A program made the translations under genes and the position numbers. 43,822 bases of DNA, from IMG/VR virus record IMGVR_UViG_3300037487_001578, positions 1 through 43,822 of that record. One strand, given 5' to 3'. The stretch's first letter is position 1. Every line of letters begins with the position of its first letter. Positions 1 through 8,433 of the stretch are shown here, one piece after another. The DNA comes from a virus. The notes below the pieces were generated by a model. It ran no database searches. It saw nothing but the letters and a program-made list of their open reading frames with translations, and was not told the DNA's origin.

Positions 1-127
1 TCAAACATCTAGCAACTCTACTTCTTATCGTTTGATATTCCATTGCCCGACTACTGCGACCGCTGCATGGTCTTTAAAGTTAGATAATGTTTGTGTGTGC
101 CCTAGCCAGTACGTTTATGGAAGTCCT
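1..127. repeat. Left copy of 127-base direct repeat X (pairs with 43186-43312)
   Basis: Bases 1-127 are identical to 43186-43312; the first mismatch is at base 128 (A against G). Both copies are read in the same frame within a fibre protein and encode the end of its carbohydrate-binding-like domain. The identity marks the upstream border of the exchanged cassette. Confidence 0.97.
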
Positions 128-1387
128 ATGACTGATTTTGCTGGTGTATTAACTGGAAATGTTACTGGTACAACTTCTGGAAGTTTGGCAATCGGTACAG
201 GTGGTGGTGCTACTTATTCAGTTCAAGCAAAACGAATTGGCGATGAGGCAATAGTAAAATATAGCATTCGTGTCGGCACTTCTGGCGCATCGGACGTTGT
301 TGGTGCTTATTTATTTCCATTTCCAACAGGAATAACTCCGGCGACTTTCAGTGTTAACGAAACCCTTGGGTATGGTGACGTGACTGTACAAGCTACAATC
401 AACCCCGCTGCTAGATTGATATGCAAAGCTTTTGGCACTGGTTTCATTGCAGATGTAAATGATGGTCTACTACTTTCTGGCGGTGGTGTATTATTCACTA
501 ATGCTAATGTTACTAGCATGACAATTCGCTATAAAGTACAAGGCTGGTCTTCAAACGTGCAAATGAGTGACTCTGCGGATACTAGGGTTGTTGATTTTAT
601 TGGTGCACAATCATCTCAAGCGGTAACTGCCAATGTAACTAATATTGCGTTCACTACTGTTAAGGACTCACATGGAGTTTGGACTGGTTCGACTTATGTG
701 GTCATTGTGCCAGGTGACTATGTTGTTAATTCCTCATGGTTAACTTCAGGGACTGCGGCTGGAGCTGTTTATAAAGACGCAGCATTTTTTGCTTACCTTG
801 GAACTGGTGGGGCGGCTCAAGCCTTAGCAGGTTCAGCTTTAGTGCCTTGTGTTGCTGGTACAGTTTTATCTGTGCGAAGTACAGGATCGGTAACGGTAAC
901 AAGTGGAGCAATCGGAATTTATCGCCTTTCCGGTCCCAGCGCAATTGCTGCGACTGAGACGGTGGCTTTCTCTGCTTATAACAATGCAAATGTAGACCTT
1001 TCGCCGGAAGATAATACATTAATTCCGTTTATCAATATTTCAGTTAATACCCACAATGTCTTACAATTTGGCGATAGAGTAGTTTTTCCCATAGCGGGCA
1101 CTTACAACATAAATGCAGAAGTTGCTGCTGAGCCTACTATTGGTGGAGTTAATCCACGACAATATTATGTTGTGAGTTTTAAGAAAAATAATTCAGAAAG
1201 TGGCTTACCACCAAATCGACCTATTTATTGGATGGATGGTACTACCCAAAAATCTTTATGGCGAATAAATACAATTATTAAAGTAAAAGCAGGGGATTTT
1301 TTTGAAATTTACGCTTCTTTAGATCAAAATTCAGATGGAATGCTATTTTGGCTAAATAACATTAATATTTCAAAGGTTGGGATGTAA
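2..1387 (+). CDS. Tail fibre / receptor-binding protein, C-terminal part (5' end outside the left edge), cassette variant a
   Basis: The frame is open from base 2 to the TAA at 1385-1387, so the true start is missing. In-frame sequence identical to bases 1-127 lies at 43186-43312 inside the gene starting at 42710, so this is probably the end of that gene across a circular junction (about 620 residues in total). Visible order: the end of a jelly-roll carbohydrate-binding-like domain (to about base 127), a variable beta-rich module (128-541), then a linker beginning GWSSNVQMSD and two beta-rich modules resembling C1q/TNF-type trimer heads ('VVDFIGAQSS...', 'AFSAYNNANVDL...'). Modules of this kind form the host-binding tip of phage fibres. 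That role is inferred from composition and position, not from a database hit. A small fibre accessory gene follows. Confidence 0.7.
   Translation, partial: QTSSNSTSYRLIFHCPTTATAAWSLKLDNVCVCPSQYVYGSPMTDFAGVLTGNVTGTTSGSLAIGTGGGATYSVQAKRIGDEAIVKYSIRVGTSGASDVVGAYLFPFPTGITPATFSVNETLGYGDVTVQATINPAARLICKAFGTGFIADVNDGLLLSGGGVLFTNANVTSMTIRYKVQGWSSNVQMSDSADTRVVDFIGAQSSQAVTANVTNIAFTTVKDSHGVWTGSTYVVIVPGDYVVNSSWLTSGTAAGAVYKDAAFFAYLGTGGAAQALAGSALVPCVAGTVLSVRSTGSVTVTSGAIGIYRLSGPSAIAATETVAFSAYNNANVDLSPEDNTLIPFINISVNTHNVLQFGDRVVFPIAGTYNINAEVAAEPTIGGVNPRQYYVVSFKKNNSESGLPPNRPIYWMDGTTQKSLWRINTIIKVKAGDFFEIYASLDQNSDGMLFWLNNINISKVGM
542..646. repeat. Left copy of direct repeat Y, at least 105 bases (pairs with 43718-43822)
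   Basis: Bases 542-646 are identical to 43718-43822, where the window ends, so the real repeat may be longer. It encodes the linker starting GWSSNVQMSD and the first strands of the C-terminal module. It is the downstream border of the exchanged fibre cassette. Confidence 0.97.
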
Positions 1388-1388
1388 T

Positions 1389-1805
1389 ATGTTTAAAATA
1401 AAAGTTTTTTCTAATAACAGAAAATTTTCAAATACATTTAAAACTGAAATTGAGTGCAATGAATGGTTTTTAGAAACAAATAAAAATGAAGTTTTTGGCA
1501 AACCCGCATACACAGAAATCATCCCAGAGGTCTTAGAAATTAAAGATGAACTGGGTGAAGTGATCCAAACTGCGGTCCCTGCGCATGACATTGTTCACCC
1601 TTCAGAATACACTATCGAAGTGACTGACATCACGGCGCAAGTCTTAGCTGAACAAGCTCAGATTCAAGCTGTGAAAGATGCGCAAACTCAAGCTGGGCTT
1701 AGACTTCAGGCATTTCCTGCCGAAGTAGATACCTGTCAAGATCTTGAATCTTTAAAAGTAGTTATCAAACAAATGGTCCAGGACGTAGCAGTTCTCTTAA
1801 AATAA
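1389..1805 (+). CDS. Probable tail-fibre accessory or assembly protein
   Basis: A 138-residue protein beginning MFKIKVFSNN two bases after the fibre stop codon. I chose the ATG at 1389 over an upstream in-frame ATG (1377) because that one lies inside the fibre gene. The N-terminal half is a compact alpha/beta region (FKIKVFSNNRKFSNTFKTE). The C-terminal half is an alanine- and glutamine-rich helix (AQVLAEQAQIQAVKDAQTQ) likely to be coiled coil. Small genes directly after a fibre gene are often fibre chaperones or accessory proteins. Function here is inferred from position only. Confidence 0.6.
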   Translation: MFKIKVFSNNRKFSNTFKTEIECNEWFLETNKNEVFGKPAYTEIIPEVLEIKDELGEVIQTAVPAHDIVHPSEYTIEVTDITAQVLAEQAQIQAVKDAQTQAGLRLQAFPAEVDTCQDLESLKVVIKQMVQDVAVLLK

Positions 1806-1814
1806 AGGATTGTT

Positions 1815-2060
1815 ATGACTGACTTGATCACTCTTTTATCGACGGCAAAAGCAATGGGATTTGATTTCGGGTCCCTTGCTTCATTAGTTACAATTTATTT
1901 TATGTTAAAAAAATTTGTAGCAAAACAAAATGACGAGTTAAAAATAGTAGTCAGTTCACAAGTTGACAAAATTGTAGTCGCCATCGGTGCACACAATGAT
2001 AGACTTGAATCGTTAGAAAAAGATGTAGGCAACATTAAACAACAACTCAAAGGAGAATAA
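1815..2060 (+). CDS. Small membrane protein with coiled coil, possible holin or holin-associated protein
   Basis: An 81-residue protein with one hydrophobic segment at about residues 20-31 (SLASLVTIYFML), flanked by lysines, then a hydrophilic helix with heptad character to the end (NDRLESLEKDVGNIKQQLKGE). This one-membrane-helix plus coiled-coil plan resembles small phage lysis-cassette proteins. It opens a run of small genes (1815-2706) with one-to-two-base spacing or overlap that ends in a lipoprotein. A holin role is plausible, but a structural membrane-anchoring role cannot be excluded. Confidence 0.55.
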   Translation: MTDLITLLSTAKAMGFDFGSLASLVTIYFMLKKFVAKQNDELKIVVSSQVDKIVVAIGAHNDRLESLEKDVGNIKQQLKGE

Positions 2061-2061
2061 A

Positions 2062-2283
2062 ATGGCAGAAATTAAAGATGAAGTTTTAGTTATCGCGGAA
2101 GCTGCAGCAAAGGCACTTGTAGATGCGTCTTATGATCGTCTTATGGAAGTTATTTTTGAAGAAATCAAAAAAGCTATTCCAGGAACTATCGACGACGCTG
2201 TTATTGATATGTTGAAGCCTATCATTGCACCAAAGTTGAAAGAACTTCTTTTAGCTGAAATCGCAAAGATCGACGGTAAATAA
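2062..2283 (+). CDS. Hypothetical small helical protein in the lysis region
   Basis: A 73-residue, acidic, almost entirely helical protein (EVLVIAEAAAKALVDASYD... FEEIKKAIPGTIDDAVIDM). It starts one base after the preceding stop, behind an AAGGAGAA ribosome binding site at about 2050-2057, and its TAA overlaps the next ATG (TAATG at 2281-2285). There is no clear membrane segment or signal peptide. The amphipathic helices could be peripheral to membranes. I do not recognise the family; its place between a possible holin and a lipoprotein suggests a lysis or release function. Confidence 0.6.
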   Translation: MAEIKDEVLVIAEAAAKALVDASYDRLMEVIFEEIKKAIPGTIDDAVIDMLKPIIAPKLKELLLAEIAKIDGK

Positions 2284-2483
2284 TGCAGTCATTTCTTGTC
2301 GCTCTCTGTATAGCTATTTTAGATAAGATCTTAGTCAGGGGCACGATTGCCTTTAAAAAATATGAGGATCTCAGAAAAGAGCTTGAGGAGAACGACAAGA
2401 AATCTCAAACCTATGACAAAGTAGTAAACTCCCCCTCAACACGAGAGGAGCGCCGTCATGCTGAGGACGATCTTTTGTCTTAG
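2283..2483 (+). CDS. Possible inner-membrane spanin-like (Rz-like) protein
   Basis: A 66-residue protein with an N-terminal hydrophobic segment (SFLVALCIAILDKILV, about residues 3-18), then a charged helical stretch (YEDLRKELEENDKKSQTYDK) likely to be coiled coil. Its 3' end overlaps the next gene, a lipoprotein, by 26 bases in another frame. An N-terminal anchor plus coiled coil overlapping a lipoprotein gene is the classical Rz/Rz1 arrangement, but the periplasmic region is shorter than usual for an i-spanin. The assignment is tentative. Confidence 0.5.
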   Translation: MQSFLVALCIAILDKILVRGTIAFKKYEDLRKELEENDKKSQTYDKVVNSPSTREERRHAEDDLLS

Positions 2484-2706
2484 CCTAGCATTAGTAGGGT
2501 GCAGAACTATAAACGATGCGCCTATCACGACGTTATATGTAGTCGATACTGACCACGGTGTATGCTCCAAGCGAGCCATCACTAACAAGTCCACGCTTGC
2601 ATCAACTTGGGTGGCAGATTTACCTTTAGAATTGTGTGATGGTAACATCGGGTTATCTGCAAAAGAATTTTTAAACCTAAGAACTTACATGAGGGAAAAT
2701 CAATAA
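2458..2706 (+). CDS. Small lipoprotein, probable outer-membrane spanin (Rz1-like)
   Basis: An 82-residue protein with a lipoprotein signal peptide: MLRT, a hydrophobic core (IFCLSLALV) and a lipobox ending in cysteine (LALVGC, Cys15). After acylation it would be anchored in a Gram-negative envelope. It overlaps the preceding anchored coiled-coil gene by 26 bases out of frame, as spanin pairs often do. The mature part contains two further cysteines (GVCSKR and LELCDG) that could form a disulphide. It is longer and less proline-rich than classical Rz1, so it may be a different lysis or exclusion lipoprotein. Confidence 0.6.
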   Translation: MLRTIFCLSLALVGCRTINDAPITTLYVVDTDHGVCSKRAITNKSTLASTWVADLPLELCDGNIGLSAKEFLNLRTYMRENQ

Positions 2707-2870
2707 TGCCACTTAAAAAAGGGTCTAGTCAAAAAACAATTTCTTCTAACATTGCCAAACTTATGCATGAAGACTACCCTCAAAAGCAGGCCATTGCTAT
2801 TTCTATGTCTAAAGCTGGAAAAGAAAAGCCAAAGCAAAGCAAGTGGATGAAAATGAGGAATAAGAAATAA
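2706..2870 (+). CDS. Small basic phage protein ([13 protein letters not shown] family)
   Basis: A 54-residue, lysine-rich protein starting [20 protein letters not shown]. Its ATG shares one base with the preceding TAA (TAATG at 2704-2708). The N-terminal motif is one I recognise as recurring in many phage and some bacterial small proteins of unknown function ([15 protein letters not shown]...[12 protein letters not shown]). It ends 16 bases before the tail tubular B-like gene. The function is unknown; a basic, possibly nucleic-acid-binding virion or assembly protein is a guess. Confidence 0.6.
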   Translation: MPLKKGSSQKTISSNIAKLMHEDYPQKQAIAISMSKAGKEKPKQSKWMKMRNKK

Positions 2871-2886
2871 CTTTTAGAGGTAAAAT

Positions 2887-5670
2887 ATGGCTGATAGACA
2901 AGGCTTTGAAAATAATGACTTTTCAGGTGGTCTTACTGATGAGTATGTAGCTCTTAAAGATAATAGGCTGGAGGCTGCTAATAACTTATGCCTTGATTAT
3001 GATATGACCCCGATCCAAAGACCAGGCACAGGAAAGCTTTCTGGATCGAATACTAGCTTTGGTAAAATAGCAGATCAAGATGGTCCTATAGTAGGGTTGA
3101 TTGCTAGAGATGATAAGCTGATAGCATTTACAACTTCTAAAGCCCATAGTTATACAAGTGGACCTGCATTTGTTAAAGAAGAATCCGTACAAGACAGACT
3201 TACCCCACAGAATATTTTCTATGACATAAAAGAGTATAGTCAGTCTGATCTTACCCCAGAACCTTATGTACCATGTGCAACAGGTACTATAAATGGATTT
3301 TCTAAGAAAAATATTATCTACGCTGTTAACAATACATATACACATCCTAAGAAATTCTTAACTACTAGCTACGGGCTTGCAGGAACAGACTTTTCAGGCC
3401 CAAAGGTCATCCCTGTTGGTCTTCCTCGTATGATGGAAATGATTATAAGTGATATATTTAGTTCACCTATTGATGGGTATATAAATCACGTAGCAGGAGC
3501 AGGTGGTTGCACGTTTAGGCTAGGTCACGTAGCAAGTAGTTCAAGTGTTGTAATAGAAGCAAATTCAGGGACTACAAAAAACGATATAAGTGATATACCT
3601 ATAAAAACAACTGCTCTTGGCAGTACAGGATATGTAGATTTAGTAACTTATTCTCATTCGTATCTTTTAAGTTTTGTTTTTAGAATAAACTACTACGTTG
3701 ATGGGGTTCGATATACAAAAAGATCCAGACCTTCAACTCCATTTTATTTTTTATCAGACCCCGATTTAGCTACAGGTGGGACCGCTACAACTCCTTATGT
3801 GATTGAAGCAACATTAAATTTAAGTAATATTAGAGCAGCAATGGAGCAAATGAATGTACCATTGTTTGATATAGATTCCGAACCAGATCAAGTAGGACCA
3901 TATACATCTAAAGGAGATGGAAGTGTTTCTTTTGAAATAGAGGCATTTTTATCAGATACAAATGGGGCAATATTAAAGCACGTAGATGTGTATAATAGTC
4001 CAACTGGTAGTCCTCAAACAGATACATATTACTACACAAGATTTAATCAAAATCTTACTAACACAATTATATTATATTTGAATTTAAGAGGGACACTGCC
4101 TGAAAGAAGAATCCCTTTATACACTACTGGGGGTGTATTAGCTTATGATCCTCCTCCTCCATGTAAGTATATAGCGCAAGTAGGTGAATTTACTTACTAC
4201 GGGAATATAAAAGAAGAGTCATTTACAAATGCTAATAATCAACAAAAGTATAGAATAACTGAAGTTCCGTATAGAATTAAGCAGTCTAATGTATCCGACC
4301 CCGATTCTGTTCCCGATGGAAACTATGTAGACTTACCGGATGAGGTAACAGGTATTGCTGGTATTCTTGATAGGTGCATAGTAGCCACTACTAATGCTAT
4401 ATACAGAATAGATGGAAGGTACGATGACTTTGGTTCTGGATTAGTTAGTACACAGATTCTCACTTCGGAAGTAGGCTGTATTTCCCATAGATCAATGGTC
4501 GTTGTAAAAGATAAACTATTCTTCTGTGGTGATGATGGTATCTATGTAACTGATGGGGTATTTGTTGTTAACATATCAAGCCATATTAGTCGTACTTACA
4601 AACAGTTAGTAGCAAGTATAATTACTGATACTTCTGGTGATTTGCTTGTAATGAATACAAATACACAAGATAAAATTTCCGCAGTCCACGATAAAACCTA
4701 TGATAGAGTTTTATTTTCTTTTGGCAATAAGGTGTTAGCAGTAGAACTCAAGGCCAGTACATTAGAGAATGGACAAGGAAGCTTCTTTGGTCCGTGGACT
4801 ACTGGAGGAGATGAGACAAATCCTCCACAAAGTTTTACTACTATATCTACATATCAAAACAATATTATAAAAGGCGATGTATTAGGATATGTGACTCAGT
4901 TTTCGTCTGGGTATCTAGCGGACCCAAATATGTCTTTATCTGCACCTACAACCTGGGGAATCCAGCCAATTATATATCGCTTAAGGACAGCCAAATTTAA
5001 CTTCGGGTCTTTAGTTATTAAGAAATGGGTAAGCCTTTTGACGTTTATTCTTAAGAGAAGAAAAGTCTTACAAGGTGGAGTTACTGAGATAGACGTAGCT
5101 ATTCATTCTTATAATGATGGTGAAAGAACAAGACAATATTTAAAGCCTGTTCATTATACAGGTACAAAGGATTGCGTATATGACCAAGACCCTAAAACTG
5201 GTTCAATATCAGTTCCTAAAACAATTACAGATACTCTTGTTAATGAGCAAAGGCGTTTTGGAGCTGGTGGGCTTAGATGTCTTACTAAGAGCGTTGAGTT
5301 TACTAATGGGTATCATCTTGCGTTTAAATCAGATAATTACGAGCTTGCAGTAACATCGTCAATGTTTGCTTCATTGCCTGTTCTAAGTTGGCCTTCAGAA
5401 GTAGTTACTGCACTGAACCCAGTATATTTTATCTGTTTTGCATACGATAACTATGCTACAAAATTTCATATAAATAGTGCAACTTCAGCAACATTATCGC
5501 TTTCTTCTGCACCTATAGCTGGAAGCCATAAGTGGAAGATATATTCTGTTTCCGCAACTCAATTTTTTGGATTGCATAGTTTTGGAATGGTATACACATC
5601 TTTTGGGTCAAAACATGAGTCATACGCATACAATACACAAGGTGGAAACGTAGGAGATACAGGTGAGTAA
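2887..5670 (+). CDS. Tail tubular protein B-like (tail nozzle) protein
   Basis: A 927-residue, beta-rich protein with a ribosome binding site (TTTAGAGGTAAAATATG) before the start. The N-terminus (GFENNDFSGGLTDE...RLEAANNLCLDYD...RPGTGKL) matches the pattern of podovirus tail nozzle proteins, where a short N-terminal arm leads into a beta-propeller platform. Later segments such as 'LDRCIVATTNAIYRIDG' and 'KDKLFFCGDDGIYVTDG' look like propeller blades. The tail tubular A-like gene (6004) lies just downstream, as is common in podoviruses. The assignment rests on size, N-terminal pattern and order. Confidence 0.75.
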   Translation: MADRQGFENNDFSGGLTDEYVALKDNRLEAANNLCLDYDMTPIQRPGTGKLSGSNTSFGKIADQDGPIVGLIARDDKLIAFTTSKAHSYTSGPAFVKEESVQDRLTPQNIFYDIKEYSQSDLTPEPYVPCATGTINGFSKKNIIYAVNNTYTHPKKFLTTSYGLAGTDFSGPKVIPVGLPRMMEMIISDIFSSPIDGYINHVAGAGGCTFRLGHVASSSSVVIEANSGTTKNDISDIPIKTTALGSTGYVDLVTYSHSYLLSFVFRINYYVDGVRYTKRSRPSTPFYFLSDPDLATGGTATTPYVIEATLNLSNIRAAMEQMNVPLFDIDSEPDQVGPYTSKGDGSVSFEIEAFLSDTNGAILKHVDVYNSPTGSPQTDTYYYTRFNQNLTNTIILYLNLRGTLPERRIPLYTTGGVLAYDPPPPCKYIAQVGEFTYYGNIKEESFTNANNQQKYRITEVPYRIKQSNVSDPDSVPDGNYVDLPDEVTGIAGILDRCIVATTNAIYRIDGRYDDFGSGLVSTQILTSEVGCISHRSMVVVKDKLFFCGDDGIYVTDGVFVVNISSHISRTYKQLVASIITDTSGDLLVMNTNTQDKISAVHDKTYDRVLFSFGNKVLAVELKASTLENGQGSFFGPWTTGGDETNPPQSFTTISTYQNNIIKGDVLGYVTQFSSGYLADPNMSLSAPTTWGIQPIIYRLRTAKFNFGSLVIKKWVSLLTFILKRRKVLQGGVTEIDVAIHSYNDGERTRQYLKPVHYTGTKDCVYDQDPKTGSISVPKTITDTLVNEQRRFGAGGLRCLTKSVEFTNGYHLAFKSDNYELAVTSSMFASLPVLSWPSEVVTALNPVYFICFAYDNYATKFHINSATSATLSLSSAPIAGSHKWKIYSVSATQFFGLHSFGMVYTSFGSKHESYAYNTQGGNVGDTGE

Positions 5671-6007
5671 TTCAAAAGGAAAACCGTTCTCTAGTAAAGA
5701 TACTTCTAGTATTGTAGATGGGGCTACAAAAACTTTATTGTTTAAGGTTCTCCATTATTTACAGAATAGCCCTATTCTTTCATTTGCGTTTGATTTGAAA
5801 GTATTTGAGGTCACTAGTGCGGTAACTAATTCGCCTTTTCCACATAGTCTAGGCTACGCACCAAAAGACATTATTTTGACTAGTAAAACAGGTACAGCTA
5901 ATGTTACGATAAATTACGACCTAACTGATAGTACCTATATATACATTACAACAAGTGCAGCAACGACAATTAGGCTATTAGTAGGAAGTTATAGGAGTGA
6001 GGCATGA
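5663..6007 (+). CDS. Small tail or neck structural protein, unknown
   Basis: A 114-residue protein overlapping the 3' end of the nozzle gene by 8 bases and the next gene by 4. The second half is predicted beta-sandwich with the motif FPHSLGYAPKDIILTSKTG followed by alternating Thr/Ile strands (TANVTINYDLTDSTYIYITTS). That motif is reminiscent of small beta-domain proteins attached to fibres or tail tubes. Its place between tail tubular B- and A-like genes argues for a tail component. No specific family was recognised. Confidence 0.55.
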   Translation: MSNSKGKPFSSKDTSSIVDGATKTLLFKVLHYLQNSPILSFAFDLKVFEVTSAVTNSPFPHSLGYAPKDIILTSKTGTANVTINYDLTDSTYIYITTSAATTIRLLVGSYRSEA

Positions 6008-6714
6008 CTTGGACTCTTTTGGGCGTAAAATCTAAAGTCAGAAAAGATCTTGATATAGATGAAGATGAATTAGTTAGTGACAGTGATATGGTCGAGTTCA
6101 TACACGACGCTGTTAGAGATATGGCGGCTGAAATGATTAAACTTGGAGCGGATGACCGTTATTACATGACTAACGGTAAAATGTCTCTTGTTCAAGGGCA
6201 AGAGGAGTATGCCTTACCAAGTGACATTTCCACTCAGAAAATCTATAAATTAATTCATACTAGAAGTAATTCTAGAGATAACTACGCAATTAGAAGACTT
6301 CGTGGAATCCATGAGTTTGAAAACTATCATTGGGAAAACGAGTATCCTACTTCTAATCCAACCTATCGCTATCTTCTAATGAATAGAAACCCTGTTGATG
6401 GAGCTAAATTAATGTTAGTTCCTATTCCTCAAGTAAGTGAGTCATTAGCTGTTACTATTTGGTATGTAAGAAAACCTACAAAAGCTACTACAGACGTTTC
6501 AATCATAGATGTACCAGAAGAGTTTATCAGTTTTGTACTTACTTTTGCTAAAGTGGAATGTCTTAAAAAAGATGTAGGCAACCCACTTCTAGGTGAAGCT
6601 AAGGATGAACTTGGTAGAATTAGAAAATTAATGGTAGATACTCTTACGGACCAAACAGCGGACGCTGATAATCTTATTGAGCAGGATCTTTCACTTTACA
6701 TGGAGATGGTATAA
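6004..6714 (+). CDS. Tail tubular protein A-like (head-tail adaptor/gatekeeper)
   Basis: A 236-residue protein with an N-terminal helical region (VKSKVRKDLDIDEDELVSDSDMVEFIHDAVRDMAAEM) followed by mixed strand segments (EEYALPSDI..KIYKLIHTRS) and a C-terminal helix. Length and pattern fit the tail tubular A/gp11-like adaptor family that forms a ring below the portal: a helical N-terminal core, then 'Y.LP.d...i..v' strands. It overlaps its neighbours by 4 bases and 1 base, so it is translationally coupled. Moderately confident. Confidence 0.7.
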   Translation: MTWTLLGVKSKVRKDLDIDEDELVSDSDMVEFIHDAVRDMAAEMIKLGADDRYYMTNGKMSLVQGQEEYALPSDISTQKIYKLIHTRSNSRDNYAIRRLRGIHEFENYHWENEYPTSNPTYRYLLMNRNPVDGAKLMLVPIPQVSESLAVTIWYVRKPTKATTDVSIIDVPEEFISFVLTFAKVECLKKDVGNPLLGEAKDELGRIRKLMVDTLTDQTADADNLIEQDLSLYMEMV

Positions 6715-7127
6715 TGAATCCTTTATTTTCTTCAGCAACTAATTCGCTGCCAGAAGCTTCTTCTAAGTGGCAGGCATTAAGCCAGAACCTAGCAGGCGTA
6801 CAACGACAAAAAGCTATGGATGCAAGTGCAGTAGGAGCCAATGCAGGAATGATTGGGGCTATGTCTGCTCTTGGAGAGCGTGGTAATAATGTGGGTGGAA
6901 GCATGGAAAGACTTGCTGGAAAAGGTGTCTCTGCATACGGCCAAGGAGCCGCAATGGGAGCTCAAGGTGTTAATCAAACTCTTGCCGGAAATATTGCTGG
7001 AGGTATCCAAGGTATTGATCTTCCTATGTTACAAGGACAGGATCTCGCAAGAACTCAGAAATATGCTTCTGATGTTAATAAAAAATCAGGAATTATGGGC
7101 TACATTAATTCATTTGCGGGAGGCTAA
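6714..7127 (+). CDS. Putative internal virion protein (glycine/alanine-rich)
   Basis: A 137-residue protein rich in Gly, Ala and Gln. It contains a small-residue helical stretch (MDASAVGANAGMIGAMSALGERGNNVGGSMERLAGKG) and ends in DVNKKSGIMGYINSFAGG. It is translationally coupled to the tail tubular A-like gene (TAATG) and begins a block of five genes with the same composition. Composition and order match small internal virion or ejection proteins of podoviruses, which cross membranes during genome delivery. No catalytic motif is visible. Confidence 0.55.
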   Translation: MNPLFSSATNSLPEASSKWQALSQNLAGVQRQKAMDASAVGANAGMIGAMSALGERGNNVGGSMERLAGKGVSAYGQGAAMGAQGVNQTLAGNIAGGIQGIDLPMLQGQDLARTQKYASDVNKKSGIMGYINSFAGG

Positions 7128-7835
7128 ATGGGATGGGGTATTAGCATTCCAGCTCTCGGAATCAATACAGGTGAATTTATACATGGAGATGCAGGTAAAC
7201 TTCTTGGAGACATATCTAGAGAAGCTGATACTCCTATAGGTAGGACTGTCATTGGGTCTTTGGTAGGTATGCCTGGACTAGGTTTAACAGCAGGTGCGGC
7301 TAAAGCATACGAGAATCAAAAAAAATCCATTGCTGGGATTCAAAAAGAAGGCACTGATTTTAACCAATTAACTTCTAAATGGGACCAGCTTCAAGAAGAC
7401 ATCACAGGATCTATGCCTCAACAAGCAATACAAGATTTAAGTAGCCAATCGCAAGCGGGTGTTGGTGCGGGTCTTCAGGCTCTTGGACAAAAGGGTGGGC
7501 AAGGTATTGGAGCTGCGGGCAGACTTCAGAGCCAAAGTAAATGGGACGTAGCTCAAGGAGCAGCAGGTATAAACCAAAATGCTCAAGAGATGGGGAATCA
7601 ATTTGCTATGAATAAAATCAAAGGCGTTGATATTCCAGTTATACAAGGTAAAGAATTATCATTAGCACAACAACAGGCCGCTTTAGAGCAAGGTAGGCAA
7701 GCTACAGGTTCTCAAATTGGTGGAATTATTGGGAGTGCTGCCGGGGCATATTTTGGTGGACCGATGGGTGCCCAAGTTGGTTATCAGGCTGGTTCAAATA
7801 TTGGCCGATCAGCATGGCCAGAAGCAAGGGGATAA
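7128..7835 (+). CDS. Putative internal virion / DNA ejection protein
   Basis: A 235-residue protein starting directly after the preceding TAA, behind a GGGAGG ribosome binding site (about 7117-7122). Small-residue stretches suggest membrane-active helices: GSLVGMPGLGLTAGAAKAY (residues about 42-60) and IGGIIGSAAGAYFGGPMGAQ near the C-terminus, a glycine-zipper-like pattern. The middle is glutamine-rich. It shares the segment form 'IKGVDIPVIQGKELSLAQQ' with the preceding gene's 'IQGIDLPMLQGQDLARTQ', so the two are probably paralogues. An ejection role is inferred. Confidence 0.55.
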   Translation: MGWGISIPALGINTGEFIHGDAGKLLGDISREADTPIGRTVIGSLVGMPGLGLTAGAAKAYENQKKSIAGIQKEGTDFNQLTSKWDQLQEDITGSMPQQAIQDLSSQSQAGVGAGLQALGQKGGQGIGAAGRLQSQSKWDVAQGAAGINQNAQEMGNQFAMNKIKGVDIPVIQGKELSLAQQQAALEQGRQATGSQIGGIIGSAAGAYFGGPMGAQVGYQAGSNIGRSAWPEARG

Positions 7836-7836
7836 A

Positions 7837-8433
7837 ATGGGATTAGAAGAAGAATTAGCAAGATCCGCAATGTTACAGGATGCTTCAAAAGGTTATGCAG
7901 ATCCAAAGGCAGGTCCTCCTGGTAGAATGGCTAGAAAGCTTGAAGGATTTGAAATGCCGTCTATGGGTAGTGAGTTTGCTCCTACTGATACATCTTATAT
8001 TGGGGCAGACACTAGCCTAAGTCCTACATTTAATGGATCTGAGACTGCATCTCAGGTAGCTGCTTCTGATCCCTCTATGTGGGACAAAATAAGTGGATGG
8101 GCAGGACAAAATAAAGATCTTATACTTGCTGGTTCAATGGCTCTTAATGATTATAGTAAACAGCAAAAAGCTGCGGATATTCAGAGCAACTTAAATCAAG
8201 CTTATGCTAAGTGGTCTGGATTCTCTCCAAATCTTGCATCTAATATTAAGCCTGTAGAATATCCTGATATTGCTACTTCTGCAATGAACGCATTTAAAGC
8301 TGGTCCTGTCTTATGGAATGATTTAGCGGGTATGTATGAAGCTAGAAAAAAGGGTCAGTTAGACCAATACTTAAAAGAAAAAAGAAATCAAGAAGCTTTA
8401 CGACAAGGACTTGCTTCTGGTGGGGGTAAATAA
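7837..8433 (+). CDS. Putative internal virion protein
   Basis: A 198-residue protein. I place the start at the ATG at 7837 (MGLEEELARSAMLQ), one base after the previous stop and behind AAGGGGATAAA. The same frame is open further upstream, but that part overlaps the preceding gene. The sequence is hydrophilic with a helical C-terminal third (YEARKKGQLDQYLKEKRNQEALRQG). The gene ends TAATG, overlapping the next start by one base. It is a member of the ejection-protein-like block by position, with no recognised domain. Confidence 0.5.
   Translation: MGLEEELARSAMLQDASKGYADPKAGPPGRMARKLEGFEMPSMGSEFAPTDTSYIGADTSLSPTFNGSETASQVAASDPSMWDKISGWAGQNKDLILAGSMALNDYSKQQKAADIQSNLNQAYAKWSGFSPNLASNIKPVEYPDIATSAMNAFKAGPVLWNDLAGMYEARKKGQLDQYLKEKRNQEALRQGLASGGGK

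Noticed and set aside
2431-2445. 15-base match ACTCCCCCTCAACAC also at 25907-25922
   Set aside because: Short, in unrelated contexts on opposite coding strands; treated as chance.
6853-7239. 128-residue plus-strand frame overlapping two structural genes
   Set aside because: It runs through two well-spaced coupled genes in another frame and has no start signal.
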